A stretch of DNA of 64,000 nucleotides from Proteiniphilum sp. UBA1403 (GCA_002305715.1 DBQD01000018.1:23360-87359); one strand, 5' to 3'; shown: positions 45,315 through 54,314, counted from the stretch's first letter. Numbers and translations: made by a program. The notes: generated by a model not told the origin, from the letters alone.

Positions 45315-46562
45315 ATGAATTTGGGAAAGTATAGCATCGGTGTAGGTGACCGTTTCACATATCAGGGCAAAGCGCAGTTGCGTGCCATCATGAAAGCCAA
45401 TGAAAAAGGGTTGAATATTACTCCGGTATGGAACAAATCGAACAGAGAACATATTTATGTGGGAACTGTTCCTGCTGATACACGCAAGGAGGCGGATGAG
45501 GCGGTTAAAGCACTCAATTTTACTGGGGCCTACTTTGTGGATGCTGATCATATTAACCTGACAACCGTATCGAAATATGTGGAGATGTCTGATTTCTTTA
45601 CGCTCGATGTGGCCTCCTTCATTGGTAAGGAGAGTAGCAAAGAGGAGGTAGATGCGTTTGTGGAATCTTGTGAAAAGTATCTCGGTGAATTGCAAATTCC
45701 GCGTATGGATAAACCATTGCACATTACCAAAGAGTTGTTGTGCGAGATTGCTGATAAGTTTCTGGCTGCAACCCAACATGCCGCAGAAATTTATGCCTTT
45801 CTGATTCAAGCAAAAGGGGAGGGTAATTTCATCACCGAGGTATCGATGGATGAGGTTGAGTCGCCACAGACACCGGTCGAAATGCTTTTCATTTTGAAAA
45901 TGCTTGCCAACAAAGGCGTGAAAGTGCAGACCATTGCTCCTAAGTTTACAGGTCGCTTTAACAAAGGGGTCGATTATGTGGGTGACCTGGCACAGTTTGC
46001 AAAGGAGTTTGAGGAGGATGTGCTGGTAATTGACTTTGCTGTGAAAGAATTCGGACTCCCAAAGGAGCTGAAACTGAGCGTGCATTCGGGAAGTGATAAA
46101 TTTTCTATCTACCCAATCATGGCAGAGGTAATTGCCAAATACGACAAGGGGCTGCACCTGAAAACAGCTGGTACTACTTGGCTCGAAGAGGTAATTGGAC
46201 TTGCTGTTGCCGGTGGTGAGGGACTGGAACTGGCAAAGAAAATATATGAAAACTCCTTCAACCGTCAGGTTGAACTCTGTGCTCCTTATGCTGATGTAAT
46301 TGATATTGATGCATCTAAACTACCCTCTGTGGAAGAAGTGAATGGATGGTCTAGCGAGAAATTTGCAAATACACTCCGTCATATTCCGGGTCATACCGAT
46401 TATAATTCTAACTTCCGCCAGTTGATTCATGTTGCCTATAAAGTGGCTGCAGAGATGGGGAAGGAATATACCGACCTGTTGGTGAAATATGCCGATGTGG
46501 TGGGATCATGTGTGGAAGAAAATATTTACGACAGACATCTGAAAAGATTGTTTTCGATTTAA
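45315..46562 (+). CDS. uxaE: Tagaturonate epimerase
   Basis: 415 residues. N-terminus MNLGKYSIGVGDRFTYQGKAQ and segments such as TAGTTWLEEVIGLAVAGGEG and NTLRHIPGHTDYNSNFRQL identify the UxaE family, first recognised as the hexuronate C4 epimerase of Thermotoga. It converts D-tagaturonate to D-fructuronate, so galacturonate joins the glucuronate branch and no tagaturonate reductase is needed. It is flanked by uxaC and a fructuronate-reductase-like gene, in the order of the pathway. Cytoplasmic. Probable metal ligands include His in LKLSVHSGSDKFS. Confidence 0.9.
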   Translation: MNLGKYSIGVGDRFTYQGKAQLRAIMKANEKGLNITPVWNKSNREHIYVGTVPADTRKEADEAVKALNFTGAYFVDADHINLTTVSKYVEMSDFFTLDVASFIGKESSKEEVDAFVESCEKYLGELQIPRMDKPLHITKELLCEIADKFLAATQHAAEIYAFLIQAKGEGNFITEVSMDEVESPQTPVEMLFILKMLANKGVKVQTIAPKFTGRFNKGVDYVGDLAQFAKEFEEDVLVIDFAVKEFGLPKELKLSVHSGSDKFSIYPIMAEVIAKYDKGLHLKTAGTTWLEEVIGLAVAGGEGLELAKKIYENSFNRQVELCAPYADVIDIDASKLPSVEEVNGWSSEKFANTLRHIPGHTDYNSNFRQLIHVAYKVAAEMGKEYTDLLVKYADVVGSCVEENIYDRHLKRLFSI

Positions 46563-46598
46563 CGTATAATTGTTCGCATAAAATACTAATAATTGATT

Positions 46599-47411
46599 AT
46601 GGTTAATTTTTTTGATATTAAGGGTAAAGTAATTGCCATTACGGGTGGAACTGGTGTGCTGGGAACATCAATGGTGAAATACTTGGCTGCACAAGGTGCA
46701 AAGGTGGCTGTAATGGCGAGAAACGAACAAAAAGGAAAGGAACTCATTGATGAGGTGAAAGCAGACGGGGGAGAGGCAATCTTCCTCAAGACTGATGTAA
46801 CCAATGAGGCTATATTGAAGCAAAATGCACAAGAGATTGTGACGAAATATGGTGCCGTTGATGTGTTGATTAATGGTGCAGGAGGTAACATGCCGGGAGC
46901 GACTATTGGACCGAATAGCACTATTTTTGACTTGAAGATGGATGACTTTCGCAGTGTGGTTGAGTTGAACCTTATGGGTACAGTGATGCCGACCATTGTT
47001 TTTGCGGAATATATGGTAAAGGCAAATAGGGGTAATATTGTGAATGTCTCTTCTGCTTCTGCCTTACGCCCTCTTACACGTGTGGCTGGCTATGGTGCTG
47101 CCAAAGCAGCCGTGACTAACTTTACTAAATATATGGCTGGAGAGTTGGCATTGAAGTTTGGTGAAAACTTCCGCGTAAATGCGTTGTGTCCGGGTTTTTT
47201 TATCACGGAACAAAATAGGGCGTTGCTGACAAACCCCGATGGGTCATACTCCGATCGCGGAAAGACAATCATTTCACATACACCATTCCGCCGTTTCGGT
47301 GTTCCGGAAGATCTGCTCGGCACATTGCACTACCTGGTAAGCGATGCTTCCAAATTTGTGACCGGTACGGTCGCAATTGTTGATGGAGGTTTTGATGCAT
47401 TCAGTATTTAA
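46599..47411 (+). CDS. SDR-type D-mannonate oxidoreductase (fructuronate reductase)
   Basis: 270 residues from ATG 46599; an in-frame TTG at 46593 is less likely. Classical SDR: TGGTGVLG nucleotide loop (15-22), NGAG at 92-95, catalytic Ser151/152, Tyr165 and Lys169 (YGAAKAA). It probably reduces D-fructuronate to D-mannonate with NAD(P)H, because it follows uxaC and uxaE and UxuB of the long-chain type is absent. SDR proteins in this position are commonly named D-mannonate oxidoreductase in Bacteroidetes. Direct substrate evidence is lacking; other keto-uronates are possible. Confidence 0.85.
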   Translation: MVNFFDIKGKVIAITGGTGVLGTSMVKYLAAQGAKVAVMARNEQKGKELIDEVKADGGEAIFLKTDVTNEAILKQNAQEIVTKYGAVDVLINGAGGNMPGATIGPNSTIFDLKMDDFRSVVELNLMGTVMPTIVFAEYMVKANRGNIVNVSSASALRPLTRVAGYGAAKAAVTNFTKYMAGELALKFGENFRVNALCPGFFITEQNRALLTNPDGSYSDRGKTIISHTPFRRFGVPEDLLGTLHYLVSDASKFVTGTVAIVDGGFDAFSI

Positions 47412-47450
47412 AGATTATCCAAATTATTGTCAAATCATCGTATCATATAT

Positions 47451-48530
47451 ATGCCATTAACATTAAAGAAAGATTTCAAATATGCGTTGCTGGTCCCCAC
47501 TAGTATGGGGGTGCGTATTACACCTGTAAATGCACAACCGGTACAGAGTACAAACTTGTTTCAGATGCAGGCGACAAGTGCCGAAACCAATGTGGCTAGC
47601 ATATCCTCTTACTTGGGCCTGCCGGTAAAGGTGCTGACTACCTTTGTGAAGGATAGTCCCATTGCGGCTTTTATAAAATCTGATTTGCGGGCTCGCCATA
47701 TGGACTATGAAGGTCCTGAAGTTCCGCAGGGTGACCCATGGGGATACCGCCATCAGTTCAATATTGCCGATAGTGGATTTGGACTTCGTGGCCCCCGTGT
47801 ACAGAACGATCGTGCCGGTGAAGTGGGCAGGACGTTGAATGTGAAAGACTTCGATCTCGAACGGATATTCGGGGAGGAGGGTGTACAGATTGTTCATCTC
47901 TCGGGACTCATTGCTGCTCTGTCGCCCGACACTAGCAATTTCTGTCTGGAGATCGCTCGCTATGCGAAAAAGCATGGCACGTTGATCTCATTCGACCTTA
48001 ACTACAGAGCTTCCTTCTGGAAAGGACGAGAGAAGGAACTGCACGAAGCCTTTACGGAAATTGCTTCTCTAGCTGATATCCTCATTGGAAATGAAGAGGA
48101 TTTTCAACTCTGTCTCGGTATTGAAGGTCCCAAAGCAGGAGGTGAAAACATTGGTAGCGCACTGGATGCTTTCAAGGGTATGATACTGAATGCACAAAAA
48201 GCATTCCCCAATGTGTCGGTCTTCGCAAATACTCTTCGTGAAGTAATCAGTGCCAATGAGCATCTTTGGGGTGCCATTGTGTACGAAAATAGCACATGGC
48301 ATGAAGCTCCATTACGTACCATAAACGTGTTAGACCGCATTGGCGGAGGCGATGGTTTTGTGGGAGGACTTCTCTATAGCATCCTCAGAGGTATGTCTTC
48401 AGAGAAATGGATTCAATTTGCGTGGGCTAGTGGCGCTTTGGCGACGACCTTCTTGACCGATTATGCACAACCAACTGATGAGGACGTAATTTGGAGCATC
48501 TGGAAAGGAAATGCAAGAGTGAAAAGATAA
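47451..48530 (+). CDS. PfkB-family sugar (acid) kinase, candidate gluconate kinase
   Basis: 359 residues from ATG 47451 (an upstream TTG adds eight). ATP site and catalytic Asp301 in LDRIGGGDGFVGG. The N-terminal substrate region has QATSAETNVAS where the KDG kinase of the kdu operon has FGGGEANVAV, so the acceptor may differ. Usual annotation would be KDG kinase. However, no dehydratase making KDG is encoded here, whereas gnd follows by 66 bases, so phosphorylation of gluconate to 6-phosphogluconate is a good alternative (inference). The conserved segment LISFDLNYRASFWKG is shared with KDG kinases. Confidence 0.85.
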   Translation: MPLTLKKDFKYALLVPTSMGVRITPVNAQPVQSTNLFQMQATSAETNVASISSYLGLPVKVLTTFVKDSPIAAFIKSDLRARHMDYEGPEVPQGDPWGYRHQFNIADSGFGLRGPRVQNDRAGEVGRTLNVKDFDLERIFGEEGVQIVHLSGLIAALSPDTSNFCLEIARYAKKHGTLISFDLNYRASFWKGREKELHEAFTEIASLADILIGNEEDFQLCLGIEGPKAGGENIGSALDAFKGMILNAQKAFPNVSVFANTLREVISANEHLWGAIVYENSTWHEAPLRTINVLDRIGGGDGFVGGLLYSILRGMSSEKWIQFAWASGALATTFLTDYAQPTDEDVIWSIWKGNARVKR

Positions 48531-48596
48531 GCATTCTGTATATACTATTTTTTAGGTTATTAATTGTTGTGTTTTGAGTACAAATACTTTATATAA

Positions 48597-50051
48597 ATGA
48601 AAGAAAAAGCAGATATTGGATTGATCGGATTGGCCGTGATGGGTGAGAATCTGGTCTTAAATATGGAAAGTAAAGGCTATACTGTAGCTGTATATAACCG
48701 TACTGTGTCGAAAGTGGATGAGTTTTTGGCGGGGCGCGGTAGTGGGAAAAACTTCATCGGAGCTCATTCTCTGGAAGAGTTTGTGGCTTCTATAGAGCGC
48801 CCACGAAAAGTGATGATGCTGGTGAAAGCCGGTAAACCGGTTGATGATTTTATTGAACTGCTCATTCCGCTACTTGAACCGGGAGATATCATCATTGACG
48901 GAGGTAACAGTCACTTCCCCGACAGCATTCGTAGAACAAAATATGTGGAAAGCAAAGGATTGTTGTATATCGGAACAGGTGTATCGGGTGGTGAAGAAGG
49001 TGCATTGAAAGGCCCCTCTATGATGCCCGGTGGTTCACCAAATGCATGGCCCCACGTGAAAGAGATCTTCCAGGCTGTAGCAGCCAAGGTTGAAGGAGGT
49101 GTTCCCTGCTGCGACTGGGTAGGCGAGAATGGTGCAGGACACTTTGTGAAAATGGTACACAACGGGATAGAATATGGTGATATGCAGATCATCAATGAGG
49201 CATATCATCTGATGAAAGATCTACTTGGTATGGATGCTTTTGAACAGCATGAAGTATTCAAAAAATGGAATCAAGGGGTGCTAGATTCTTATTTGATTGA
49301 GATTACAACCGATATATTGGCATATAAAGATGAAGATGGTTCTCCGTTGGTAGAGAAAATTCTTGATACAGCAGGACAGAAAGGTACTGGAAAATGGACT
49401 GCCGTTGCAGCTCTCGACCTGGGAATACCTCTCACACTGATTGGTGAATCGGTCTTTTCACGTTGCCTATCTGCACAGAAGGATCTGCGTGTGAAAGCGT
49501 CTCAGACATTGGTAGGCAAGAAGCCAAATTTTACTGGAGACAAGCAACAGTTTATTGAAGACTTGGAAAAAGCTATCTACGGTGCCAAAATTATCTCCTA
49601 TGCACAGGGATATGACCTGATGATGGAGGCTGCAAAAGAATATGGCTGGAATCTCAATTATGGTGGTATTGCACTTATGTGGCGCGGAGGTTGTATCATT
49701 CGTTCTCGCTTCTTGGGTGATATTAAAAAGGCATTCGACAACAATCCGGCATTGGAGAACCTACTGCTTGATCCATTCTTCAAGAATGCAGTGGAGTCTG
49801 CCGAAGAGAGCTGGAGAAGAGTATGTGCAACTGCATTGTTGAATGGAATTCCAGTTCCAGCCATCACATCGGCATTGGGATATTACGATGGATTCCGCAG
49901 TGAACGTCTCCCAGCCAACTTATTACAGGCACAGCGTGACTATTTTGGGGCTCATCAGTATGAAAGACTGGATAGTCCACGCGGAAAGTACTTCCATACC
50001 GACTGGACAGGGCGTGGTGGTAGTACAGCTTCTACAACATACGATGTTTAA
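48597..50051 (+). CDS. gnd: 6-phosphogluconate dehydrogenase, decarboxylating
   Basis: 484 residues, full length. NADP site IGLIGLAVMGENLVLN with NRT at 34-36 (NADP type), DGGNSHFPDS at 101-110, and the catalytic residues Lys185, His188, Glu192 in GHFVKMVHNGIEYGDMQ. It turns 6-phosphogluconate into ribulose 5-phosphate, CO2 and NADPH. In Bacteroides genomes gnd normally lies with zwf and pgl; here it lies inside a uronate operon without them, which suggests that its 6-phosphogluconate comes from uronate, not glucose 6-phosphate. Confidence 0.95.
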   Translation: MKEKADIGLIGLAVMGENLVLNMESKGYTVAVYNRTVSKVDEFLAGRGSGKNFIGAHSLEEFVASIERPRKVMMLVKAGKPVDDFIELLIPLLEPGDIIIDGGNSHFPDSIRRTKYVESKGLLYIGTGVSGGEEGALKGPSMMPGGSPNAWPHVKEIFQAVAAKVEGGVPCCDWVGENGAGHFVKMVHNGIEYGDMQIINEAYHLMKDLLGMDAFEQHEVFKKWNQGVLDSYLIEITTDILAYKDEDGSPLVEKILDTAGQKGTGKWTAVAALDLGIPLTLIGESVFSRCLSAQKDLRVKASQTLVGKKPNFTGDKQQFIEDLEKAIYGAKIISYAQGYDLMMEAAKEYGWNLNYGGIALMWRGGCIIRSRFLGDIKKAFDNNPALENLLLDPFFKNAVESAEESWRRVCATALLNGIPVPAITSALGYYDGFRSERLPANLLQAQRDYFGAHQYERLDSPRGKYFHTDWTGRGGSTASTTYDV

Positions 50052-50058
50052 TGTGAGA

Positions 50059-50097
50059 AAGGGATGTGATGGGGAAGTATCCTACTTCACATCCCTT
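50059..50097 (+). terminator. Hairpin after gnd, possible partial terminator
   Basis: An 11-bp stem (AAGGGATGTGA, complement at 50087-50097) starts 8 bases after the gnd stop, with an alternative inner stem GAAGTA/TACTTC. The tail TTGTTTC is only moderately T-rich, so read-through into the LarA homologue 20 bases later is likely. The hairpin argues against the GTG start of that gene at 50066. Confidence 0.55.
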
Positions 50098-50116
50098 GTT
50101 TCAAATATCATATAAC

Positions 50117-51400
50117 ATGATTTATTACGAGAAAGGTTCTTCAAACACTGCATTGACACATGAAGATTTGAAGAAAGGTCTCTGCGAAGCATTGGGTAAT
50201 TTGGGAGAACGACAGAAGATTCTGGCCGTTCCGCCTGATTATACTCGTTTACCGAGTAGGGCAGGGGAACTCACAGAAATGGCTTGGGAATACTATGGTG
50301 AAAAGCTGACCGATATTCTTCCGGCATTGGGAACACACTCACCCATGACGGAGCATCAGATAGATCATATGTTTGGAAAAACGCCAAAGTCTCTTTTTCG
50401 CAATCACGATTGGCGCAACGATGTATTGACTCTGGGAGAAGTTCCTTCTGAGTTTATCCAAAAGGTGTCAGAGGGAAAAGTGGACTTTGCCTGGCCGGCA
50501 CAGGTTAACAAACTGCTTGTGGAAGGTGGTTTCGATTTGATTCTTTCAATTGGACAGGTTGTTCCGCACGAAGTGGTGGGAATGGCAAACTACAACAAAA
50601 ACATTCTGGTGGGAACCGGAGGTAGTGAAGGAATCAATAAGAGTCATTATATCGGTGCCGTATATGGCATGGAGCGAATGATGGGGCGTGCCGATACTCC
50701 TGTGCGAAAGGTGTTCAATTATGCGACTGAGAAATATCTGAAAGATTTACCCATTGTTTATGTACTCACGGTTGTGGGGGTGAATAAGAATGGTATGCAA
50801 CAGACCTATGGTCTGTTTGTGGGAGATGATTTTGACGTGTTCGACCGTGCCGCAAAATTATCACTCGAGGTCAATTTTGTGATGGTTGAACGACCACTTA
50901 AAAAGGTTATTGTTTGGTTGGATCCTACAGAGTTTAAAAGTACATGGTTGGGGAATAAGTCGGTTTACCGCACCCGTATGGCAATTGATGACGGGGGTGA
51001 ACTGATTGTTCTGGCACCTGCTCTAAAAGAATTTGGAGAGGATAAAACTATCGATCGATTGATTCGAAAGTATGGATACTTTGGAACACCTCATACATTA
51101 AAAGCTGTGTCAGATGATCCGGATCTACAAGATAACTTGGGTGCTGCAGCACACTTGATTCACGGATCGTCGGAAGGTAGATTTTCAATTACCTACTGTC
51201 CCGGAAAAGGGCTTGATAATCTCACACGTGAAGAAATTGAAAGTGTCGGTTTCCAATGGGGTGACATCGATGAAACTATGAATCAATATAATGTTTCGAA
51301 CTTGAAGGAGGGTTTTAACACACTCGCTAACGGTGAGGAGATCTATTATATTTCCAGTCCGGCCTTAGGCTTGTGGGCCTATAAAGACCGGTTTAAGTAA
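50117..51400 (+). CDS. LarA-superfamily nickel-pincer racemase/epimerase homologue (DUF2088)
   Basis: 427 residues from ATG 50117. Motifs correspond to lactate racemase: PDYTR (Asp41, Arg44) for cofactor binding, GTHSPMT (His74), and VVPHEVVGMANYNKNILVG with His151 and Lys161, then His177 in KSHY. The spacing His151-Lys161-His177 (10 and 16) equals that of His174-Lys184-His200 in Lactiplantibacillus LarA, where Lys carries the cofactor and His200 binds Ni. Known superfamily members include D-gluconate 2-epimerases, so D-mannonate to D-gluconate is a plausible reaction here, linking the SDR product to the kinase and Gnd (inference). Cofactor-making larB, larC and larE are not in the window. 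Confidence 0.88.
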   Translation: MIYYEKGSSNTALTHEDLKKGLCEALGNLGERQKILAVPPDYTRLPSRAGELTEMAWEYYGEKLTDILPALGTHSPMTEHQIDHMFGKTPKSLFRNHDWRNDVLTLGEVPSEFIQKVSEGKVDFAWPAQVNKLLVEGGFDLILSIGQVVPHEVVGMANYNKNILVGTGGSEGINKSHYIGAVYGMERMMGRADTPVRKVFNYATEKYLKDLPIVYVLTVVGVNKNGMQQTYGLFVGDDFDVFDRAAKLSLEVNFVMVERPLKKVIVWLDPTEFKSTWLGNKSVYRTRMAIDDGGELIVLAPALKEFGEDKTIDRLIRKYGYFGTPHTLKAVSDDPDLQDNLGAAAHLIHGSSEGRFSITYCPGKGLDNLTREEIESVGFQWGDIDETMNQYNVSNLKEGFNTLANGEEIYYISSPALGLWAYKDRFK

Positions 51401-51449
51401 TATACTATGTGTAATCAAAGAACTGAAAAACGTTAATACTATAATTATC

Positions 51450-52871
51450 ATGACAACAAGAAGGCAATTTATTAAGAATGCAGCATTTGCTTCGGCTGGG
51501 TTGGCTATGAGCGGTATGACTACCCGTATGAATGCAGCGAGCTACAACAGAATCGTAGGGGCCAACAATAAGGTGAACTTGGCCCATATTGGAATTGGAA
51601 ACAGAGGATGGGAGATCATCAATGATTTCGACAAGACAGGATTAGCCAATGTGGTAGCCCTCTGTGATGTGGATATGGGGGCTGAGCAGACCAAGAAGGC
51701 GATTGCGAAGTTCCCGAACGCGAAACTCTTCAAGGATTTTAGACAGATGTTCGACAAGATGGGCAACGAGATTGAAGCAGTGGCCATTGCTACACCCGAC
51801 TTTGCACACTTCCCCATTGTGATGATGGCTATGTCGCTGGGAAAGCACGTGTATGTGGAAAAACCTCTGAGCCGTACGTTTATGGAGTCCGAGCTGATGT
51901 TGAAGGCAGCCAAGAAATACCCGAATATTGTTACCCAAATGGGTAATCAGGGCCACTCAGAAGCCAACTACTTCCAGTTTAAAGCATGGAAGGAAGCGGG
52001 TATCATTAAAGATGTGACAGCCATTACAGCACACATGAACAACTCACGCCGCTGGCATGGTTGGGATCCAAACATCAAGAAATTCCCTACAGCAGAACCA
52101 ATACCTGAAACACTGGACTGGGACACATGGCTGATGGCGCGTGATTATCATGACTACAACAAGGACTTCCACAACGGCCAATGGCGTTGCTGGTACGATT
52201 TTGGTATGGGAGCCCTGGGAGATTGGGGTGCACACATCATCGATACGGCACATGAGTTTCTGGAACTCGGCTTGCCGGAAGAAATCACTCCTCTTAGACT
52301 GAGCGGTCACAACGATTACTTCTATCCAATGTCAAGTACAATTGAGTTCAAGTTCCCAAAACGAGGTAAGATGCCTCCCGTTGTAATTACATGGTATGAT
52401 GGATTGGATAATATTCCTGCGGTACCAGAAGGGTACGGGGTATCGGAGATCGATCCGAACATACCTACCGTTGCAGGTGGAAAGATACAACCTGCCAAGT
52501 TGAACCCTGGTAAGGAAATATATAGCAAGGATCTGATATTCAAAGGTGGATCACATGGAAGTACATTGAGTATTATTCCCGATGAGAAAGCAAAGGAGAT
52601 GGAAAAGAAATTGCCAGAAGTACCAAAGAGTCCTTCCTCACACTTTGCCAATTTCCTTCTTGCATGTCTTGGAAAAGAGAAAACAAGATCTCCATTTGAA
52701 ATATCAGCCCCATTGAGCCAGGTATTCTGTCTGGGAGTAGCGGCACAACGCTTGAACCGCAAGATCGTCTTCGACCGGGAGACCAAACGTGTGACAAATG
52801 ATGCCTTTGCCGATGCCTTCCTCACGGGAGAACCACCACGCAAGGGCTGGGAAGATTTTTATAAGATTTAA
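51450..52871 (+). CDS. Tat-exported Gfo/Idh/MocA-family oxidoreductase
   Basis: 473 residues. The N-terminus TTRRQFIKNAAFASAGLAMSG is a Tat signal, expected for a protein that folds around NAD(P) before export. Rossmann part with VNLAHIGIGNRGW, the lysine motif YVEKPLSRT and GALGDWGAHIIDTAHEFL. The C-terminal domain is of the longer secreted type. Such enzymes oxidise glycosides, commonly at C3. It is followed after 20 bases by a double DUF1080 lipoprotein, the combination seen in 3-keto-glycoside cleavage loci. It shares the direction of the uxaC operon but may be a separate unit. Confidence 0.88.
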   Translation: MTTRRQFIKNAAFASAGLAMSGMTTRMNAASYNRIVGANNKVNLAHIGIGNRGWEIINDFDKTGLANVVALCDVDMGAEQTKKAIAKFPNAKLFKDFRQMFDKMGNEIEAVAIATPDFAHFPIVMMAMSLGKHVYVEKPLSRTFMESELMLKAAKKYPNIVTQMGNQGHSEANYFQFKAWKEAGIIKDVTAITAHMNNSRRWHGWDPNIKKFPTAEPIPETLDWDTWLMARDYHDYNKDFHNGQWRCWYDFGMGALGDWGAHIIDTAHEFLELGLPEEITPLRLSGHNDYFYPMSSTIEFKFPKRGKMPPVVITWYDGLDNIPAVPEGYGVSEIDPNIPTVAGGKIQPAKLNPGKEIYSKDLIFKGGSHGSTLSIIPDEKAKEMEKKLPEVPKSPSSHFANFLLACLGKEKTRSPFEISAPLSQVFCLGVAAQRLNRKIVFDRETKRVTNDAFADAFLTGEPPRKGWEDFYKI

Positions 52872-52891
52872 TCATTAAGAAAAACAACACA

Positions 52892-54247
52892 ATGAAAAAG
52901 AGAAATTTATTTTTTTTCGCAGTACTCCTGTTACTGGCTTCTTGCACACCAAAAGAACCAAAATGGCAGGATTTGTTTAATGGTAAAGACCTGAATGGCT
53001 GGGAGAAATTGAATGGAACAGCAGAGTACAAGATTGAGGATGGCGCTATTGTTGGCATTTCTCAACTAAACACACCCAATACTTTCTTGGCAACTACAGA
53101 GAAGTATGGTGATTTTATCCTTGAGTTTGAATTTAAAGTTGACGAAGGCTTGAACTCTGGTGTACAATTCAGAAGCAATAGTTTACAAGAATACAGAGAT
53201 GGTCGTGTTCATGGATATCAATTTGAAATTGATCCCTCTGAACGTGCATGGACCGGAGGTATTTACGATGAAGCTCGTCGTGGATGGCTCTATCCAATGA
53301 ATTACAATCCAGAAGGAATGAAAGCTTTTAAAAATGGCGAGTGGAACAGTGCACGTATTGAAACGATTGGCAACTCTATTCGTACATGGGTGAACGGTAT
53401 ACCTTGTGCCAATATTCTAGATGATACTACTCCTTCTGGATTTATCGCTCTTCAGGTACATGCTATTAATGATACTGAGCAGGAAGGTAAAACAGTTGCA
53501 TGGCGCAATATTCGCATTTTAACTGATGAACTCGATCTTTATAAAACAGCTGAAGATGACAATGTGATGCAAATAAACCAGATTGCCAACACAATCTCTG
53601 AAAAAGAGGCTGCTGATGGCTGGGTGTTGCTTTGGGATGGTAAGACCACCGAAGGATGGCGCGGCGCTAAAAGAGATGATTTCCCTGATAAAGGATGGGT
53701 GATTGAAGATGGTGTACTTAAAGTACTTAGAAGTGACGGAGGTGAGTCTACCAATGGTGGTGACATCGTAACGACGCGACCCTACAAGAACTTTATACTT
53801 AAGGTTGATTTCAAAATCACGGAGGGTGCTAACAGCGGTATCAAGTATTTTGTTGACACCAATCTCAATAAAGGAGAAGGATCGGCTATTGGTTGTGAGT
53901 TCCAGATTCTTGATGACAAGAGACACCCTGATGCTAAAATGGGTAAGGATGGTAACCGTACCTTGGGTTCACTGTATGACTTGATTCCAGCTCCAAAAGA
54001 CAAACCATTTCGTAACGGATTTTTCAATACGGCGATGGTTGTGGTACAAGGGAATCATGTTGAACATTGGCTTAACGGTGTGAAGATTGTGGAATACGAA
54101 CGCAACAACGATGCATGGAATGAGTTGGTCCAGACCAGCAAATACAAAGACTGGCCAAATTTCGGTAATTTTGAAGAGGGATTGATTTTATTGCAAGACC
54201 ATGGAGACGAAGTGTGGTTCCAGAATATCAAAATTAAAGAGTTATAA
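52892..54247 (+). CDS. Two-domain DUF1080 lipoprotein (3-keto-disaccharide hydrolase family)
   Basis: 451 residues; leader ending at Cys18 (LLASC). Two DUF1080 jelly-roll domains are in tandem: about 24-215 (WQDLFNGKDLNGWEKLNG, EFKVDEGLNSGVQFRS) and about 245-451 (WVLLWDGKTTEGWRGAKR, DFKITEGANSGIKYFV). Members of PF06439 hydrolyse or eliminate 3-keto-glycosides or bind glucans. The preceding Tat-exported oxidoreductase may make the 3-keto substrate in the periplasm, so the pair would act together (inference). A strong terminator follows after 13 bases, marking the operon end. Confidence 0.88.
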   Translation: MKKRNLFFFAVLLLLASCTPKEPKWQDLFNGKDLNGWEKLNGTAEYKIEDGAIVGISQLNTPNTFLATTEKYGDFILEFEFKVDEGLNSGVQFRSNSLQEYRDGRVHGYQFEIDPSERAWTGGIYDEARRGWLYPMNYNPEGMKAFKNGEWNSARIETIGNSIRTWVNGIPCANILDDTTPSGFIALQVHAINDTEQEGKTVAWRNIRILTDELDLYKTAEDDNVMQINQIANTISEKEAADGWVLLWDGKTTEGWRGAKRDDFPDKGWVIEDGVLKVLRSDGGESTNGGDIVTTRPYKNFILKVDFKITEGANSGIKYFVDTNLNKGEGSAIGCEFQILDDKRHPDAKMGKDGNRTLGSLYDLIPAPKDKPFRNGFFNTAMVVVQGNHVEHWLNGVKIVEYERNNDAWNELVQTSKYKDWPNFGNFEEGLILLQDHGDEVWFQNIKIKEL

Positions 54248-54260
54248 AAGATGGTCTATA

Positions 54261-54295
54261 AAGAGAAACCGCCGGTTATACCGGCGGTTTCTCTT
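54261..54295. terminator. Bidirectional rho-independent terminator
   Basis: Perfect 15-bp stem AAGAGAAACCGCCGG with loop TTATA. T-rich or A-rich sequence on both sides serves the DUF1080 gene on the plus strand and the flavodoxin gene on the minus strand. Confidence 0.9.
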
Positions 54296-54314
54296 TGGAA
54301 TACATTATTTTTCT

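Noticed and set aside
45219..46157. 312-residue minus-strand open frame opposite uxaE
   Set aside because: It lies over the uxaC/uxaE junction, where both genes are well supported.
50066..50116. N-terminal extension of the LarA homologue from GTG at 50066
   Set aside because: It would lie within a hairpin after gnd, and the family N-terminus begins near ATG 50117.
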